Below, in pieces: positions 6,429-12,683 of a DNA stretch of 20,186 nt. A model generated the notes under the pieces. It saw nothing but the letters and a program-made list of their open reading frames with translations, searched no databases and was not told where the DNA came from. The DNA lies in the IMG/VR virus record IMGVR_UViG_3300042695_000731, positions 1 through 20,186 of that record. One strand, 5' to 3'. The stretch comes from a virus. The first letter of the stretch is position 1; each line of letters starts with the position of its first letter. A program made the position numbers and the translations under genes.

Positions 6429-6456
6429 ATACTAACGGCTGCGTTAGCCGAGTCAA
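6429..6456 (-). promoter_or_regulatory. Promoter P3 for the HTH gene
   Basis: Reading leftwards there is a -35 box TTGACT (6451-6456), a 16-base spacer and a -10-like TAGTAT (6429-6434). The predicted start falls on or next to the ATG at 6422, so the message may be leaderless. Operator O4 overlaps the -10. Confidence 0.6.
6432..6447. promoter_or_regulatory. Operator O4, CTAACG palindrome
   Basis: CTAACGGCTGCGTTAG is a perfect 6+6 palindrome inside P3, just upstream of the HTH gene. A bound dimer here would block transcription of that gene. Confidence 0.65.
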
Positions 6457-6514
6457 GCGTTTCCCGCCTAAAAACCGCCCAATTTGCCCGAGGCACCGTC
6501 ACGGCTCTACCTTT

Positions 6515-6580
6515 GTTTGGGTGTACAAAACTCAAATAACCCAAACTCAAGTGGAGGATAGCTCGTTTGGGTTCTGTACA
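6515..6580. repeat. GTTTGGGT repeat cluster upstream of the integrase
   Basis: GTTTGGGT occurs directly at 6515-6522 and 6565-6572, 50 bases apart, and inverted as AACCCAAAC at 6538-6546. Both direct copies are followed by TGTACA (6522-6527 and 6575-6580). The inner pair forms a 9-bp inverted repeat around GGAGGA. These could be integrase or excisionase arm sites, part of attP, or a leader hairpin. There is no convincing -35 box for the integrase promoter here. Confidence 0.5.
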
Positions 6581-6624
6581 TTAGTATACGTCAACTCAGT
6601 AACCTCACGCGATGGAGAATCGAA

Positions 6625-7596
6625 ATGACCAGAATACTACGGGACATCTACGAAAACGAGTACGCAGTGCTGCGGGCACATTCCGACCAGTGCAGGCGGC
6701 AATACCGTCTGACGTTTGCCCGCTGGGCAGACCAACTGAAAACGGAGCCGACAACCGAGCACCTCGACCCGCTGGTGGTTCAGACCTACGTTGCCAGCCG
6801 GCGAGCCGTGCGGTCAGCCGCCACGGCCAGAAAGGACCGAAACCAGATTTCTGCCCTGTGGTCCTACTGTGCCAAGCGAAGATACGTGGACCAGTTCCCG
6901 ACGCTGGCCCAGATACGGGCACCAGGACGCATACCGCGAGGCTACACGGTCGATGAGGTCTCAGCCCTCTTGCGGCAGGCTTTGCAGCGACGGCCCCGTA
7001 TAAAGCCTACCACGCTGCCGCCGCACCTTTTCTTTCCGCCGCTGATCCGGTCATGCTGGGAGACCGCCGAGCGGATCGGCTCGCATCTGGCACTCCGCTG
7101 GCGTGACGTGGACACGACGCAGCGAATCGTCATCTTCCCAGCCGAGGGTCGGAAAGGTGCGACCCGCGACATCCTGCGGACGATCTCAGAGGAGCAGTGC
7201 AAGTGGCTGGAGCAGATCCGAGGCAAGCCTGACGATCTCGTCTGGCCGTGGACGGCTGACAAAAGCACCTTGTGGCACCACTTCGGGCTGCTTTGCAAGC
7301 GGGCAAGCGTCACGAACCGTGGCTTCCACGGGCTGCGTAAGTCAGCGGCCAGCTACATGGCACTTGCCGGCGGTGACGCGGCAGCAACCCAGCTGCTTGA
7401 TCATTCCAATCCTGCCATCACAAAAGCCCACTACATCGACGTAACCATTGCCAAGCCGAAACAGACGGCGATTGACCTGCTGCCACCGCTTGACCTGACG
7501 ACGCCAAAGCCGCCGGCCAGCGAGCAGCCGCCAGAGAAGCCCGCCGACGCCCCGCCTGCGAGCGACGAAAAGCCACCAGAAAACAACGCTACTTGA
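6625..7596 (+). CDS. int: Tyrosine recombinase / phage integrase
   Basis: This 323-residue integrase has an N-terminal SAM-like core-binding domain (about 5-95) and a C-terminal catalytic domain. The catalytic residues are visible: Arg150 in AERIGSHLALRW, a beta-hairpin Lys near 177 in GRKGATRD, His235 and Arg238 in FHGLRKSA, His260 in LDHSNP and the nucleophile Tyr270 in AHYID. It would integrate and, with an excisionase, excise the element at an att site. After residue 285 it has an unusual Pro/Lys/Glu tail (PPASEQPPEKPADAPP). The ATG at 6625 follows TGGAGA with 7-base spacing. It is divergent from the HTH gene, and the 200 bases between them carry an operator and repeated GTTTGGGT elements. 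All catalytic residues are intact, so it is probably active. Confidence 0.95.
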   Translation: MTRILRDIYENEYAVLRAHSDQCRRQYRLTFARWADQLKTEPTTEHLDPLVVQTYVASRRAVRSAATARKDRNQISALWSYCAKRRYVDQFPTLAQIRAPGRIPRGYTVDEVSALLRQALQRRPRIKPTTLPPHLFFPPLIRSCWETAERIGSHLALRWRDVDTTQRIVIFPAEGRKGATRDILRTISEEQCKWLEQIRGKPDDLVWPWTADKSTLWHHFGLLCKRASVTNRGFHGLRKSAASYMALAGGDAAATQLLDHSNPAITKAHYIDVTIAKPKQTAIDLLPPLDLTTPKPPASEQPPEKPADAPPASDEKPPENNAT

Positions 7597-7675
7597 CGCC
7601 CGTGGCACACTACCCATGACGTCGCCCGGCTGGCCGGCAGCGGACTGATAAACCGTGTCGCCCACCCAGCCGGGT

Positions 7676-7705
7676 GGCGTTCCACTTTCTGGAATCTGGA
7701 ATGCC
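7676..7705 (+). other. Possible start-codon hairpin before a small plus-strand gene
   Basis: GGCGTTCCA (7676-7684) can pair with TGGAATGCC (7697-7705), which contains the ATG at 7701. A competing shorter hairpin pairs TTCCA (7680-7684) with TGGAA (7690-7694). The two exclude each other. This may be chance. Confidence 0.3.
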
Positions 7706-7913
7706 ACACGTCATCCTTCGCTTCCGTTTGCCCGAAGAGCAGGCCGAGTTCACCGCTGCCATGCAGGGCGCTGACGCCAAATCTGCGATCTGGCAGGTTG
7801 ACCAGTATTGCCGTGGCGTGCTCAAGCACGGCGAGCCGTCAGCGGAAACGCGGCGGCACCTAGAGGAGATCCGCGAAACGCTCAGAGAAAGGCCGGGGCT
7901 GCTTGATGACTGA
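7701..7913 (+). CDS. Small conserved phage protein of unknown function
   Basis: This 70-residue soluble protein has a strand (HVILRFRLPEEQAEF), a central helix with SAIWQVDQYCRGVLKHGE and a final charged helix (ETRRHLEEIRETLRERP). The LPEE start and SAxWxxDxxxRxxLKxG core resemble small proteins I recall from many phages. Function is unknown. I prefer the ATG at 7701 to a GTG at 7674 because CTGGAA repeats precede it and the extra residues look noncoding. The start codon is part of a possible hairpin (7676-7705). It overlaps the next gene by 8 bases and is presumably co-transcribed with it, downstream of the integrase. Confidence 0.75.
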   Translation: MPHVILRFRLPEEQAEFTAAMQGADAKSAIWQVDQYCRGVLKHGEPSAETRRHLEEIRETLRERPGLLDD

Positions 7914-8193
7914 CATCGTTGAACGACTTCGGACGTGGTGCCACGCCGCAGATGCGGAGTCTGCACAAGACCTGATGGACGAAGCCGCGAACGAGATCGA
8001 GCGACTGCGGAACGGTGCAGCATGCCCGCACGTTCGCGGCACGGTAACGCAGCATTGCTCGCTGAACTTCACGCTGACCGACGAGGAGCGGGAGGCGATT
8101 AGGTGGTTTTCGCAGTTGTCATACGGCGAGGGCGGCAGAGTGCCAACTTACGCCGCAACGCTTCGCTCTCTGCGGACTCGACTGCACACCTAA
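7906..8193 (+). CDS. Small conserved phage protein (DIVERLR type)
   Basis: This 95-residue protein opens with TDIVERLRTWCHAADAES and continues with DLMDEAANEIERLRNG, an N-terminal helical repeat that I know from many phage hypothetical proteins. A short Cys/His stretch (ACPHVRGTVTQHC) follows, then an acidic-helical C-terminus (LTDEEREAIRWFSQL). Function is unknown. I chose the ATG at 7906; the TTG immediately before it is in frame but unnecessary. It overlaps the stop of the preceding gene, which suggests coupling. It is the last plus-strand gene before a convergent junction with the minus-strand block. Confidence 0.75.
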   Translation: MTDIVERLRTWCHAADAESAQDLMDEAANEIERLRNGAACPHVRGTVTQHCSLNFTLTDEEREAIRWFSQLSYGEGGRVPTYAATLRSLRTRLHT

Positions 8194-8242
8194 TCGCACA
8201 AATCGTCATGTTATGTGCAGCGACACATCCCCCAAACGTGTT

Positions 8243-8270
8243 GCAAACGCGACGAAAAAGCGACGTTTGC
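8243..8270. terminator. Inverted repeat between convergent genes, possible terminator
   Basis: GCAAACG (8243-8249) and CGTTTGC (8264-8270) flank a 14-base loop containing AAAAA. The repeat sits between the ends of the plus-strand gene at 8193 and the minus-strand gene at 8279. There is no long T tract, so the call is weak. Confidence 0.35.
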
Positions 8271-8278
8271 CGATACGA

Positions 8279-8686
8279 TCAGTCGAAGATGTGCAGCTTC
8301 GCCGCCTGCCTTCTCGCCATCGCTTCCACCCTGGCTGGCTTGCCGGGCTCAGACGGCAGCCTATCCGGTGGCGTCATGAACGCTTCAATGTCCTCGGCCA
8401 GTGCTGCCGCTCGGTACTCCACCTCGCGGACAGTGTCGAGCACTAGCGTGTGATCGCCTGCCTTGGCTCTGTCGCACAACTCGCCCTGCCCGCCCTTGCG
8501 TGGGTCGTAGAGCAGTTCGATCGTCCAAGTGATTCGGGCACCGACGCGAGCGAGTTGCGTCAGCCACTTCCGCAGCTGCGGCGAGAGCCTTTCGGGCATG
8601 CGGCGTTTCTTGCCCTTCGGTGGTGGCAATTCGTCGTCGCTCAGTAGTGACCGCTGGACCTCGCCCATGCGTGCGAGTGTCGTCAA
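8279..8686 (-). CDS. Hypothetical protein, end of the late leftward block
   Basis: This protein of about 135 residues has a Lys/Pro-rich stretch (DDELPPPKGKKRRMPERLSP) followed by long helices (QLRKWLTQLARVGARITWTIELLY and VREVEYRAAALAEDIEAFM). I do not recognise the family. The start is uncertain: a TTG at 8686, 4 bases after the preceding stop with a weak GGAAAA site, or an ATG at 8668 with no site. The long upstream frame to 8794 overlaps the neighbour heavily and is not used. It is the last gene of the minus-strand run before the convergent junction. Confidence 0.65.
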   Translation of the reverse strand: MTTLARMGEVQRSLLSDDELPPPKGKKRRMPERLSPQLRKWLTQLARVGARITWTIELLYDPRKGGQGELCDRAKAGDHTLVLDTVREVEYRAAALAEDIEAFMTPPDRLPSEPGKPARVEAMARRQAAKLHIFD

Positions 8687-8690
8687 CGTG

Positions 8691-9068
8691 TCAAGTTTTC
8701 CGTGCTTCCCGGCAAGCCTGCCGCATCCACGTACGGTTCGCCATGCTCTCGAACCACAGCCGGGCGAACGACTCGACGGCGTCAGTGCCGACATCGCTGT
8801 AGAGTTTCTGGAGTTCCGGCGAATCGCCCCACATGGCTTCGACGTCTTCTCGCACCTTGGCGATCAAGACCTTGGCGTCACGCACTGCTGCCATCTCGCT
8901 TTCTGGCTGCGCCCTAGCGAGCTTCGTCCAGTGCTCGCAGTTCCAGCAGCGACAGACGGCGTCCACGAACTCATCGAACGCACGCCCAGCCTTGACGGCT
9001 CGCGGGCCGACCTCTTCTCTGAGCCGGCCACGCAGGTGCGCCAGCATCCCAGCCGGCGCGTCACTCAC
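8691..9068 (-). CDS. Hypothetical phage protein with a WCxxC-like motif
   Basis: This protein of about 125 residues is almost wholly helical: MLAHLRGRLREEVGPRAV, FDEFVDAVCRCWNCEHWTKL, then MAAVRDAKVLIAKVREDVEAMW and ESFARLWFESMANRTWM. The CRCWNCEH cluster might bind a metal, but it is too short to call. I chose the GTG at 9068 because AAGAGG lies 6 bases upstream, leaving 2 bases after the stop of the previous gene. The longer frame to 9161 lies inside that gene. It is co-transcribed with its neighbours. No function is recognised. Confidence 0.65.
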   Translation of the reverse strand: MSDAPAGMLAHLRGRLREEVGPRAVKAGRAFDEFVDAVCRCWNCEHWTKLARAQPESEMAAVRDAKVLIAKVREDVEAMWGDSPELQKLYSDVGTDAVESFARLWFESMANRTWMRQACREARKT

Positions 9069-9070
9069 CG

Positions 9071-9376
9071 TCACCTCTTGCCCGCAGGCGTAGTAGGTGC
9101 AGCAGGCGTGAGCGACGCGCCGGGGGAGGCTTTGCACTTGCACGACGCCGGGCACGGGCACGGCGTCCGGTGCCCGTCTCCATGGACGATGTAGCCACGC
9201 CCGCCGCAGTCCGTGCAGCAGCCCGGTTTAGGCTCTGGCTTCGGTTCTGGAGCCTTGTCCGGTGCCGTGGCGGCATAGGCCACTGAGACCGCCGCCGAGG
9301 CTCTAGGAGCCTCTTGGTCGATCTGTGCGGGATCAGCCGACAGAGCGGCGAGCACCGAGAGGATGTATTGCCACAT
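9071..9376 (-). CDS. Membrane-anchored Cys-rich small protein
   Basis: This 101-residue protein has a hydrophobic N-terminus (MWQYILSVLAALSA), an Ala-rich linker, a charged-proline spacer (PEPKPEPKP at about 44-51) and a compact Cys-rich tail. The tail has Cys at 53, 54, 57, 73, 75, 79 and 81 around GGRGYIVHGDGHRTPC, which looks like a small zinc-ribbon or DnaJ-type knuckle. It is a plausible exported protein held in the membrane with a Cys knot outside. The start at 9376 is chosen over 9388 because AAGGA would abut the earlier ATG. It is one of six consecutive genes with a membrane anchor. A lysis or envelope role is possible from context. Confidence 0.65.
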   Translation of the reverse strand: MWQYILSVLAALSADPAQIDQEAPRASAAVSVAYAATAPDKAPEPKPEPKPGCCTDCGGRGYIVHGDGHRTPCPCPASCKCKASPGASLTPAAPTTPAGKR

Positions 9377-9381
9377 GCGTC

Positions 9382-9645
9382 TCACCATCCTTGCCCGTGA
9401 TTGATCACTCTGTGCCCGTGCTCGTCTACCCGTGCGTGTACGACGTAGTGCTGCGGCTCTGCCGGTGGCGGCTCGACAAACATCATCGTCCACAGTCCAA
9501 GGCGGGCGAGCCGCTGAATCAGTCGCAACACCGGGCGGCTCGGCTCGGGCTTCACTGGGCTGTAGTCCGATGTCGCTGCCCACCACGTCAGCATCACTGC
9601 GACCAGGCCCACGACGACGGCGGATTGAATCTCTCGTTTGGTCAT
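9382..9645 (-). CDS. Small single-pass membrane protein
   Basis: The 87 residues start MTKREIQSAVVVGLVAVMLTWWAATSD, a charged start followed by a transmembrane segment (about 8-24). After that come a basic amphipathic helix (VLRLIQRLARLGLW), FVEPPPAEPQH and a His-rich end. The ATG at 9645 overlaps the stop of the GlsB-like gene as ATGA. The longer frame to 9855 lies inside that gene and is a shadow. The size and topology would suit a spanin- or holin-like accessory, but no lipobox or family match is visible, so the function is unassigned. Confidence 0.65.
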   Translation of the reverse strand: MTKREIQSAVVVGLVAVMLTWWAATSDYSPVKPEPSRPVLRLIQRLARLGLWTMMFVEPPPAEPQHYVVHARVDEHGHRVINHGQGW

Positions 9646-9869
9646 CGGTCCACGCTCCACAACGAGTACAGGAACATCACGACGCAGGCACCGATCACGC
9701 TTCCGATAAGACCAGCAGGAGCGTCGCCAAACGGCAGGCCGCCCGCGAGCGAACCGATGATGCCGAGTCCGATGGTGGGCACCCAGCCCTCGGGACAGCG
9801 TCCCGGCATCAGCCACTTGGCGATGCCGCCGGCGATCGCGCCGAATACGAGCCACATGACGAGCGACAT
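9642..9869 (-). CDS. GlsB/YeaQ/YmgE-family small membrane protein
   Basis: This 75-residue protein has three hydrophobic segments: MSLVMWLVFGAIAGGIAKWLMPG, then TIGLGIIGSLAGGLPFG and GLIGSVIGACVVMFLYSLW. The GAIAGGIAKWLMPG and IGLGIIGSLAGG glycine motifs are those of the GlsB/YeaQ/YmgE (transglycosylase-associated) family, small inner-membrane proteins linked to envelope stress in bacteria. The ATG at 9869 has TAGGAG 6 bases upstream, and this site contains the TAG stop of the peptidase gene. It is unusual in a phage late block. Here it may be a pore or holin-like protein or a host-derived gene. The family call is firm; the role is inferred. Confidence 0.85.
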   Translation of the reverse strand: MSLVMWLVFGAIAGGIAKWLMPGRCPEGWVPTIGLGIIGSLAGGLPFGDAPAGLIGSVIGACVVMFLYSLWSVDR

Positions 9870-9878
9870 AGGCGTCTC

Positions 9879-11015
9879 CTACTGTGCGAGATGGAATGTG
9901 TCAGCGATCAGGCGAGCGGGCGACGGCTTGCGAGCCTGCTTCTCAGGCGGCGCAGGGGCGAGCCAGTTGCCGTGGTGAATGTCCCGGTACTTGAAGCCGT
10001 CCGTGTCGCCGATGGCCCATGCGTCTTCGAGCATCCGAGTCTCAACGACAGAACGACGAGCCCAGTACGAGCCGTCTGGCATGTCTGCCGGAACCTTCGG
10101 GCCTGCGATCCAGTTTGGCCCCCACGAGTTCAAGATCAGCACCAAGTCGTCAGGCGAGCCATTCTTCTTGTGGCGGATCGCTATTGCTACTTGTTGGTGC
10201 ATCCATGTGCCGGATGCTTCGGCGATTCCGTCCTTGTTGCGGACAGACTGAAAGCCTTGGCTAGACGCGAGAGTTACGGGATAGCCAGACTCGATAGCCG
10301 CAGCCAGTTCTGCCCAAGTGCGGACGGCGACCACATGCCGCAGCGGGTGCTTTTTCGCCTCGGCATCCAAGCGGCCCGCGTCGCCCTGGCCGCCGCAGCC
10401 GTAGGCACCGTACTGCTTCGCACGCTCGCCGGAATACTCTGTCAAATCAACGGTCGGATACTTCTGCCGATAGACCACGCCGTACTCGCGGAGGAACTTG
10501 GCGACGCCGAAGCCAGTGGCACCATCGGAGAATCCGCCGTACGGCTGGGCGCCATCACCCGGCTTTCCTCGGGCTTCGACGCGAGCGCCACCGTACAGTG
10601 GCTCGGTAGCCGGCAGCAGCGGTGGCTCTGGGAGTTTGCCAAGCGACCATGAGACGGCATCCGCAACAGCCACGGCGTGCATCCCGCCCCAGCTGGTGCA
10701 ATCACCGATGAGTTGCCTGCCGACGACAAACGGCTTGCCGTAGCGTGCTCGATGTGCGGCATCTAGTTGGCGATACAGAAAGACGTCAATGCCTTTGGCT
10801 TCCTTCATCGCCTCGGCACCCGCCTGGCTGAAGAACTTCTCGTCGCCGAGCGTGTCAAGAAACTGTCGCGTACCGACAGGATCAGGCGTGTAGCCAAACC
10901 GTGCGTCAATGGCGTCAGCCGTGCGGCGAGTGGCACGCTCGACCAGCACGCCGAGAATCGCCATGACGACGACGAACGATACGGCAGACAGTGACCAGCG
11001 ATCAGCGCGTGACAT
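9879..11015 (-). CDS. Membrane-anchored papain-like (C1) cysteine peptidase
   Basis: This 378-residue protein has an N-terminal transmembrane anchor (WSLSAVSFVVVMAILGVLV, about 7-25). It then has a papain-fold domain with the catalytic Cys106 in IGDCTSWGGMHA, His273 in GTWMHQQVAIA and Asn296 in LILNSWGPNW. The C-H-N order and NSWG motif are diagnostic of the C1 family. A Pro/Lys-rich end follows. It would hydrolyse peptide bonds, probably outside the inner membrane if the anchor is N-in. No propeptide is obvious. The ATG at 11015 follows GAGGG and overlaps the end of the upstream gene by 14 bases. Neighbours on both sides are membrane proteins, so an envelope or lysis role is likely. Processing of a virion protein is the main alternative. 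Confidence 0.9.
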   Translation of the reverse strand: MSRADRWSLSAVSFVVVMAILGVLVERATRRTADAIDARFGYTPDPVGTRQFLDTLGDEKFFSQAGAEAMKEAKGIDVFLYRQLDAAHRARYGKPFVVGRQLIGDCTSWGGMHAVAVADAVSWSLGKLPEPPLLPATEPLYGGARVEARGKPGDGAQPYGGFSDGATGFGVAKFLREYGVVYRQKYPTVDLTEYSGERAKQYGAYGCGGQGDAGRLDAEAKKHPLRHVVAVRTWAELAAAIESGYPVTLASSQGFQSVRNKDGIAEASGTWMHQQVAIAIRHKKNGSPDDLVLILNSWGPNWIAGPKVPADMPDGSYWARRSVVETRMLEDAWAIGDTDGFKYRDIHHGNWLAPAPPEKQARKPSPARLIADTFHLAQ

Positions 11016-11556
11016 CGGCTGCAGCCCTCGACAGGTCACGGAGTGCAGCCACCCACGCTGCTCGACTCTCGGGCGTCACAGGACCGCCAGACGAGCCAAC
11101 GGCGTCATCCAAGAACCGATGGACGGCATCACGCACTTGCGGCTGGCGAGCACCGATGCTCTCGCCCTTGCAACGCATCTCGCGGGCGGCAATCCGCAAG
11201 TCATCGAACGCGACGCCTGTCTTGAGTCTCTGGTCGTTCTTTCCGTCGTACTCGATGCAATCTGCGAGAGAGCCGCAGAGTTCTGCCATGATCGAAGAAT
11301 CTTCTGCGGCAGTTGGACCGACGAACTTTCCGCGAAGCGAGAACGCATCCGGTGGCACTGGTGCAGGTGTGGGGGAGGGTGCTTGTCGATGCGGTGCAAA
11401 CGCAATCGCAGCAGCCACGAGCAAGGCCACGGCGGCGACGTGCTTGCCGTCGATGGTTGGCATGTGTGCCGTGGCGTACCACGCCTGCACCTTCTCGGTT
11501 ATCTGCTTGCCCGCGAGCACGTAGACCGCGAACGCGACGAGTAACGCTGTGATCAC
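11002..11556 (-). CDS. Two-segment membrane protein of unknown function
   Basis: This 184-residue protein has two hydrophobic segments, ITALLVAFAVYVLAG (2-16) and HVAAVALLVAAAIAFA (39-54). A proline linker (SPTPAPVPP) follows, and then a soluble helical domain of about 110 residues with FDDLRIAAREMRCKGE and RAAWVAALRDLSRAA. The start is GTG, overlapping the TGA of the previous gene as GTGA, with GAGGAAAAA directly before it. I do not recognise the family. It lies directly upstream of the peptidase and could be its partner or a holin/spanin-like component, by position only. Confidence 0.75.
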   Translation of the reverse strand: MITALLVAFAVYVLAGKQITEKVQAWYATAHMPTIDGKHVAAVALLVAAAIAFAPHRQAPSPTPAPVPPDAFSLRGKFVGPTAAEDSSIMAELCGSLADCIEYDGKNDQRLKTGVAFDDLRIAAREMRCKGESIGARQPQVRDAVHRFLDDAVGSSGGPVTPESRAAWVAALRDLSRAAADVTR

Positions 11557-11924
11557 TTTTTCCTCAGTAGCGGTAGGAGAGTCTCAATGGTTCCAGCGGC
11601 GATAGCGACGACCAGCGAGCGAGCGGCTGGGCGAACGATGTACCAAAACGGGTACGTCGCATACGGCACGCACAGCACGGCGACCGAGTCGAACAGCACG
11701 CCGACAGCCTCAAGCACGATGGCTCGCTTCTCTTCGCCCGTCAGCGTCTTGGTTGAGTCGAGCGTCTCGACAGTCAGCCGCACGAGTGCAGCGACGAGCA
11801 TCCCGAACTCGCCCCACGTCAGACCGTCCCTGGCAGACACGCGAGCCGTCACAAGGAACGCAGACACCTTTGACGCGATGTCATTGAACGGCGCAGCGGC
11901 AGCGAGTGGAGCGTCAGCAACCAT
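11553..11924 (-). CDS. Putative membrane-associated phage protein
   Basis: This 123-residue protein has an Ala-rich start and a helix with WGEFGMLVAALVRLTVETLDS. A charged TKTLTGEEKRAIVLEAVG segment follows, then two hydrophobic stretches (VLFDSVAVLCVPYA and SLVVAIAAGTIETLLPLL) and a terminal RKK. The hydrophobic segments with a cationic end are compatible with a holin-like protein, but the family is not recognised. The ATG at 11924 lacks a strong ribosome site. It is the first of the six membrane-associated genes that end with the Cys-rich protein at 9071. Confidence 0.7.
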   Translation of the reverse strand: MVADAPLAAAAPFNDIASKVSAFLVTARVSARDGLTWGEFGMLVAALVRLTVETLDSTKTLTGEEKRAIVLEAVGVLFDSVAVLCVPYATYPFWYIVRPAARSLVVAIAAGTIETLLPLLRKK

Positions 11925-11954
11925 GCCGCCAGACTAGGGCGGCTGGGCGGCTTT

Positions 11955-12680
11955 CTAGACCGGCTCTGCCGACTCGCACTCTGCGAGGCAGGCAGCGTAT
12001 CCAGCCAGGTCAATCGGCCCATCTGCGGTCTTGTTTGGACCGAGAAACCGTGCCACCTTGTCGAATGTCATGAAGATCGCCCAATCGCTTTCGGTCAGCG
12101 GTCGCTTTAGCACCTCGGAGAAAGCGGCGTTGATCATGCCGACAGTCCTTCGGAAGTGATGCCGTGGCCCGCCGTACTTGGGACGACGGTCACGAATCAC
12201 AGCGAGTGCTTCCAGCAGCAGCCGCTCGGCTGGCGTGCTCGCTGTCGGTTCCTCTCGCAGTCCGTCAGGCGGCGAAGCGAGGATGCTGTCACCCGTCCAC
12301 CGGATGTCGTCCGTCGAGGCTTCCATCTCCTTCTGCCCTTGCAGAATCCAATCAGCCGGCACCGTTTCCTCGCGCTCTGCGGCGTACTTCTCGGCACTCG
12401 CCTGCGTGATTTCCTTCCACCGATCTGGTGCCTCGTCTGCCGGTGCGTGGCACTTGCCACCGTCGCAGCAGCCGCCAGACAGGCGAGTCTCTACGGCTGC
12501 TCGCATCTGTGCGTTGGTGTCCTGCAAATCCGTAATAAATCCTTGCATCTTTTTCCTTTCAATGAGAAGTCGTGCCACGTCTGCCGCGAGCGAGCCTGCC
12601 GTGCCGGTCCACTGCCCTTGGTAGCGGTACGCTCGCTGGCGTGCGTCGGCGAGATACTCGTGAGTCAATTCGTATTCCAT
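11955..12680 (-). CDS. DUF6378-like phage protein
   Basis: This 241-residue protein has a helical N-terminal half (TAGSLAADVARLLIERKK and ITDLQDTNAQMRAAVE), a short Cys/Gly stretch (GGCCDGGKC) and a charged middle. The C-terminal domain of about 90 residues carries VIRDRRPKYGGPRHHF, LTESDWAIFMTFDKVARF and DLAGYAACLAECE. That C-terminal pattern matches my memory of the DUF6378 domain in phages, which has a MazG-like helical look; enzymatic activity is not shown. The ATG at 12680 follows AAAAGG and lies 3 bases after the metallophosphoesterase stop. It is the last soluble gene before the membrane-protein run. Confidence 0.8.
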   Translation of the reverse strand: MEYELTHEYLADARQRAYRYQGQWTGTAGSLAADVARLLIERKKMQGFITDLQDTNAQMRAAVETRLSGGCCDGGKCHAPADEAPDRWKEITQASAEKYAAEREETVPADWILQGQKEMEASTDDIRWTGDSILASPPDGLREEPTASTPAERLLLEALAVIRDRRPKYGGPRHHFRRTVGMINAAFSEVLKRPLTESDWAIFMTFDKVARFLGPNKTADGPIDLAGYAACLAECESAEPV

Positions 12681-12683
12681 GCG

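Noticed and set aside
7655-7680. GC-rich hairpin CCACCC/GGGTGG after the integrase as a terminator
   Set aside because: There is no T tract after it and two co-directional genes follow at once, so transcription probably continues.
9432-10652. A 406-codon plus-strand open frame
   Set aside because: It is antisense to the papain-like peptidase, GlsB-like and single-pass membrane genes, which have motifs and ribosome sites, whereas this frame has none.
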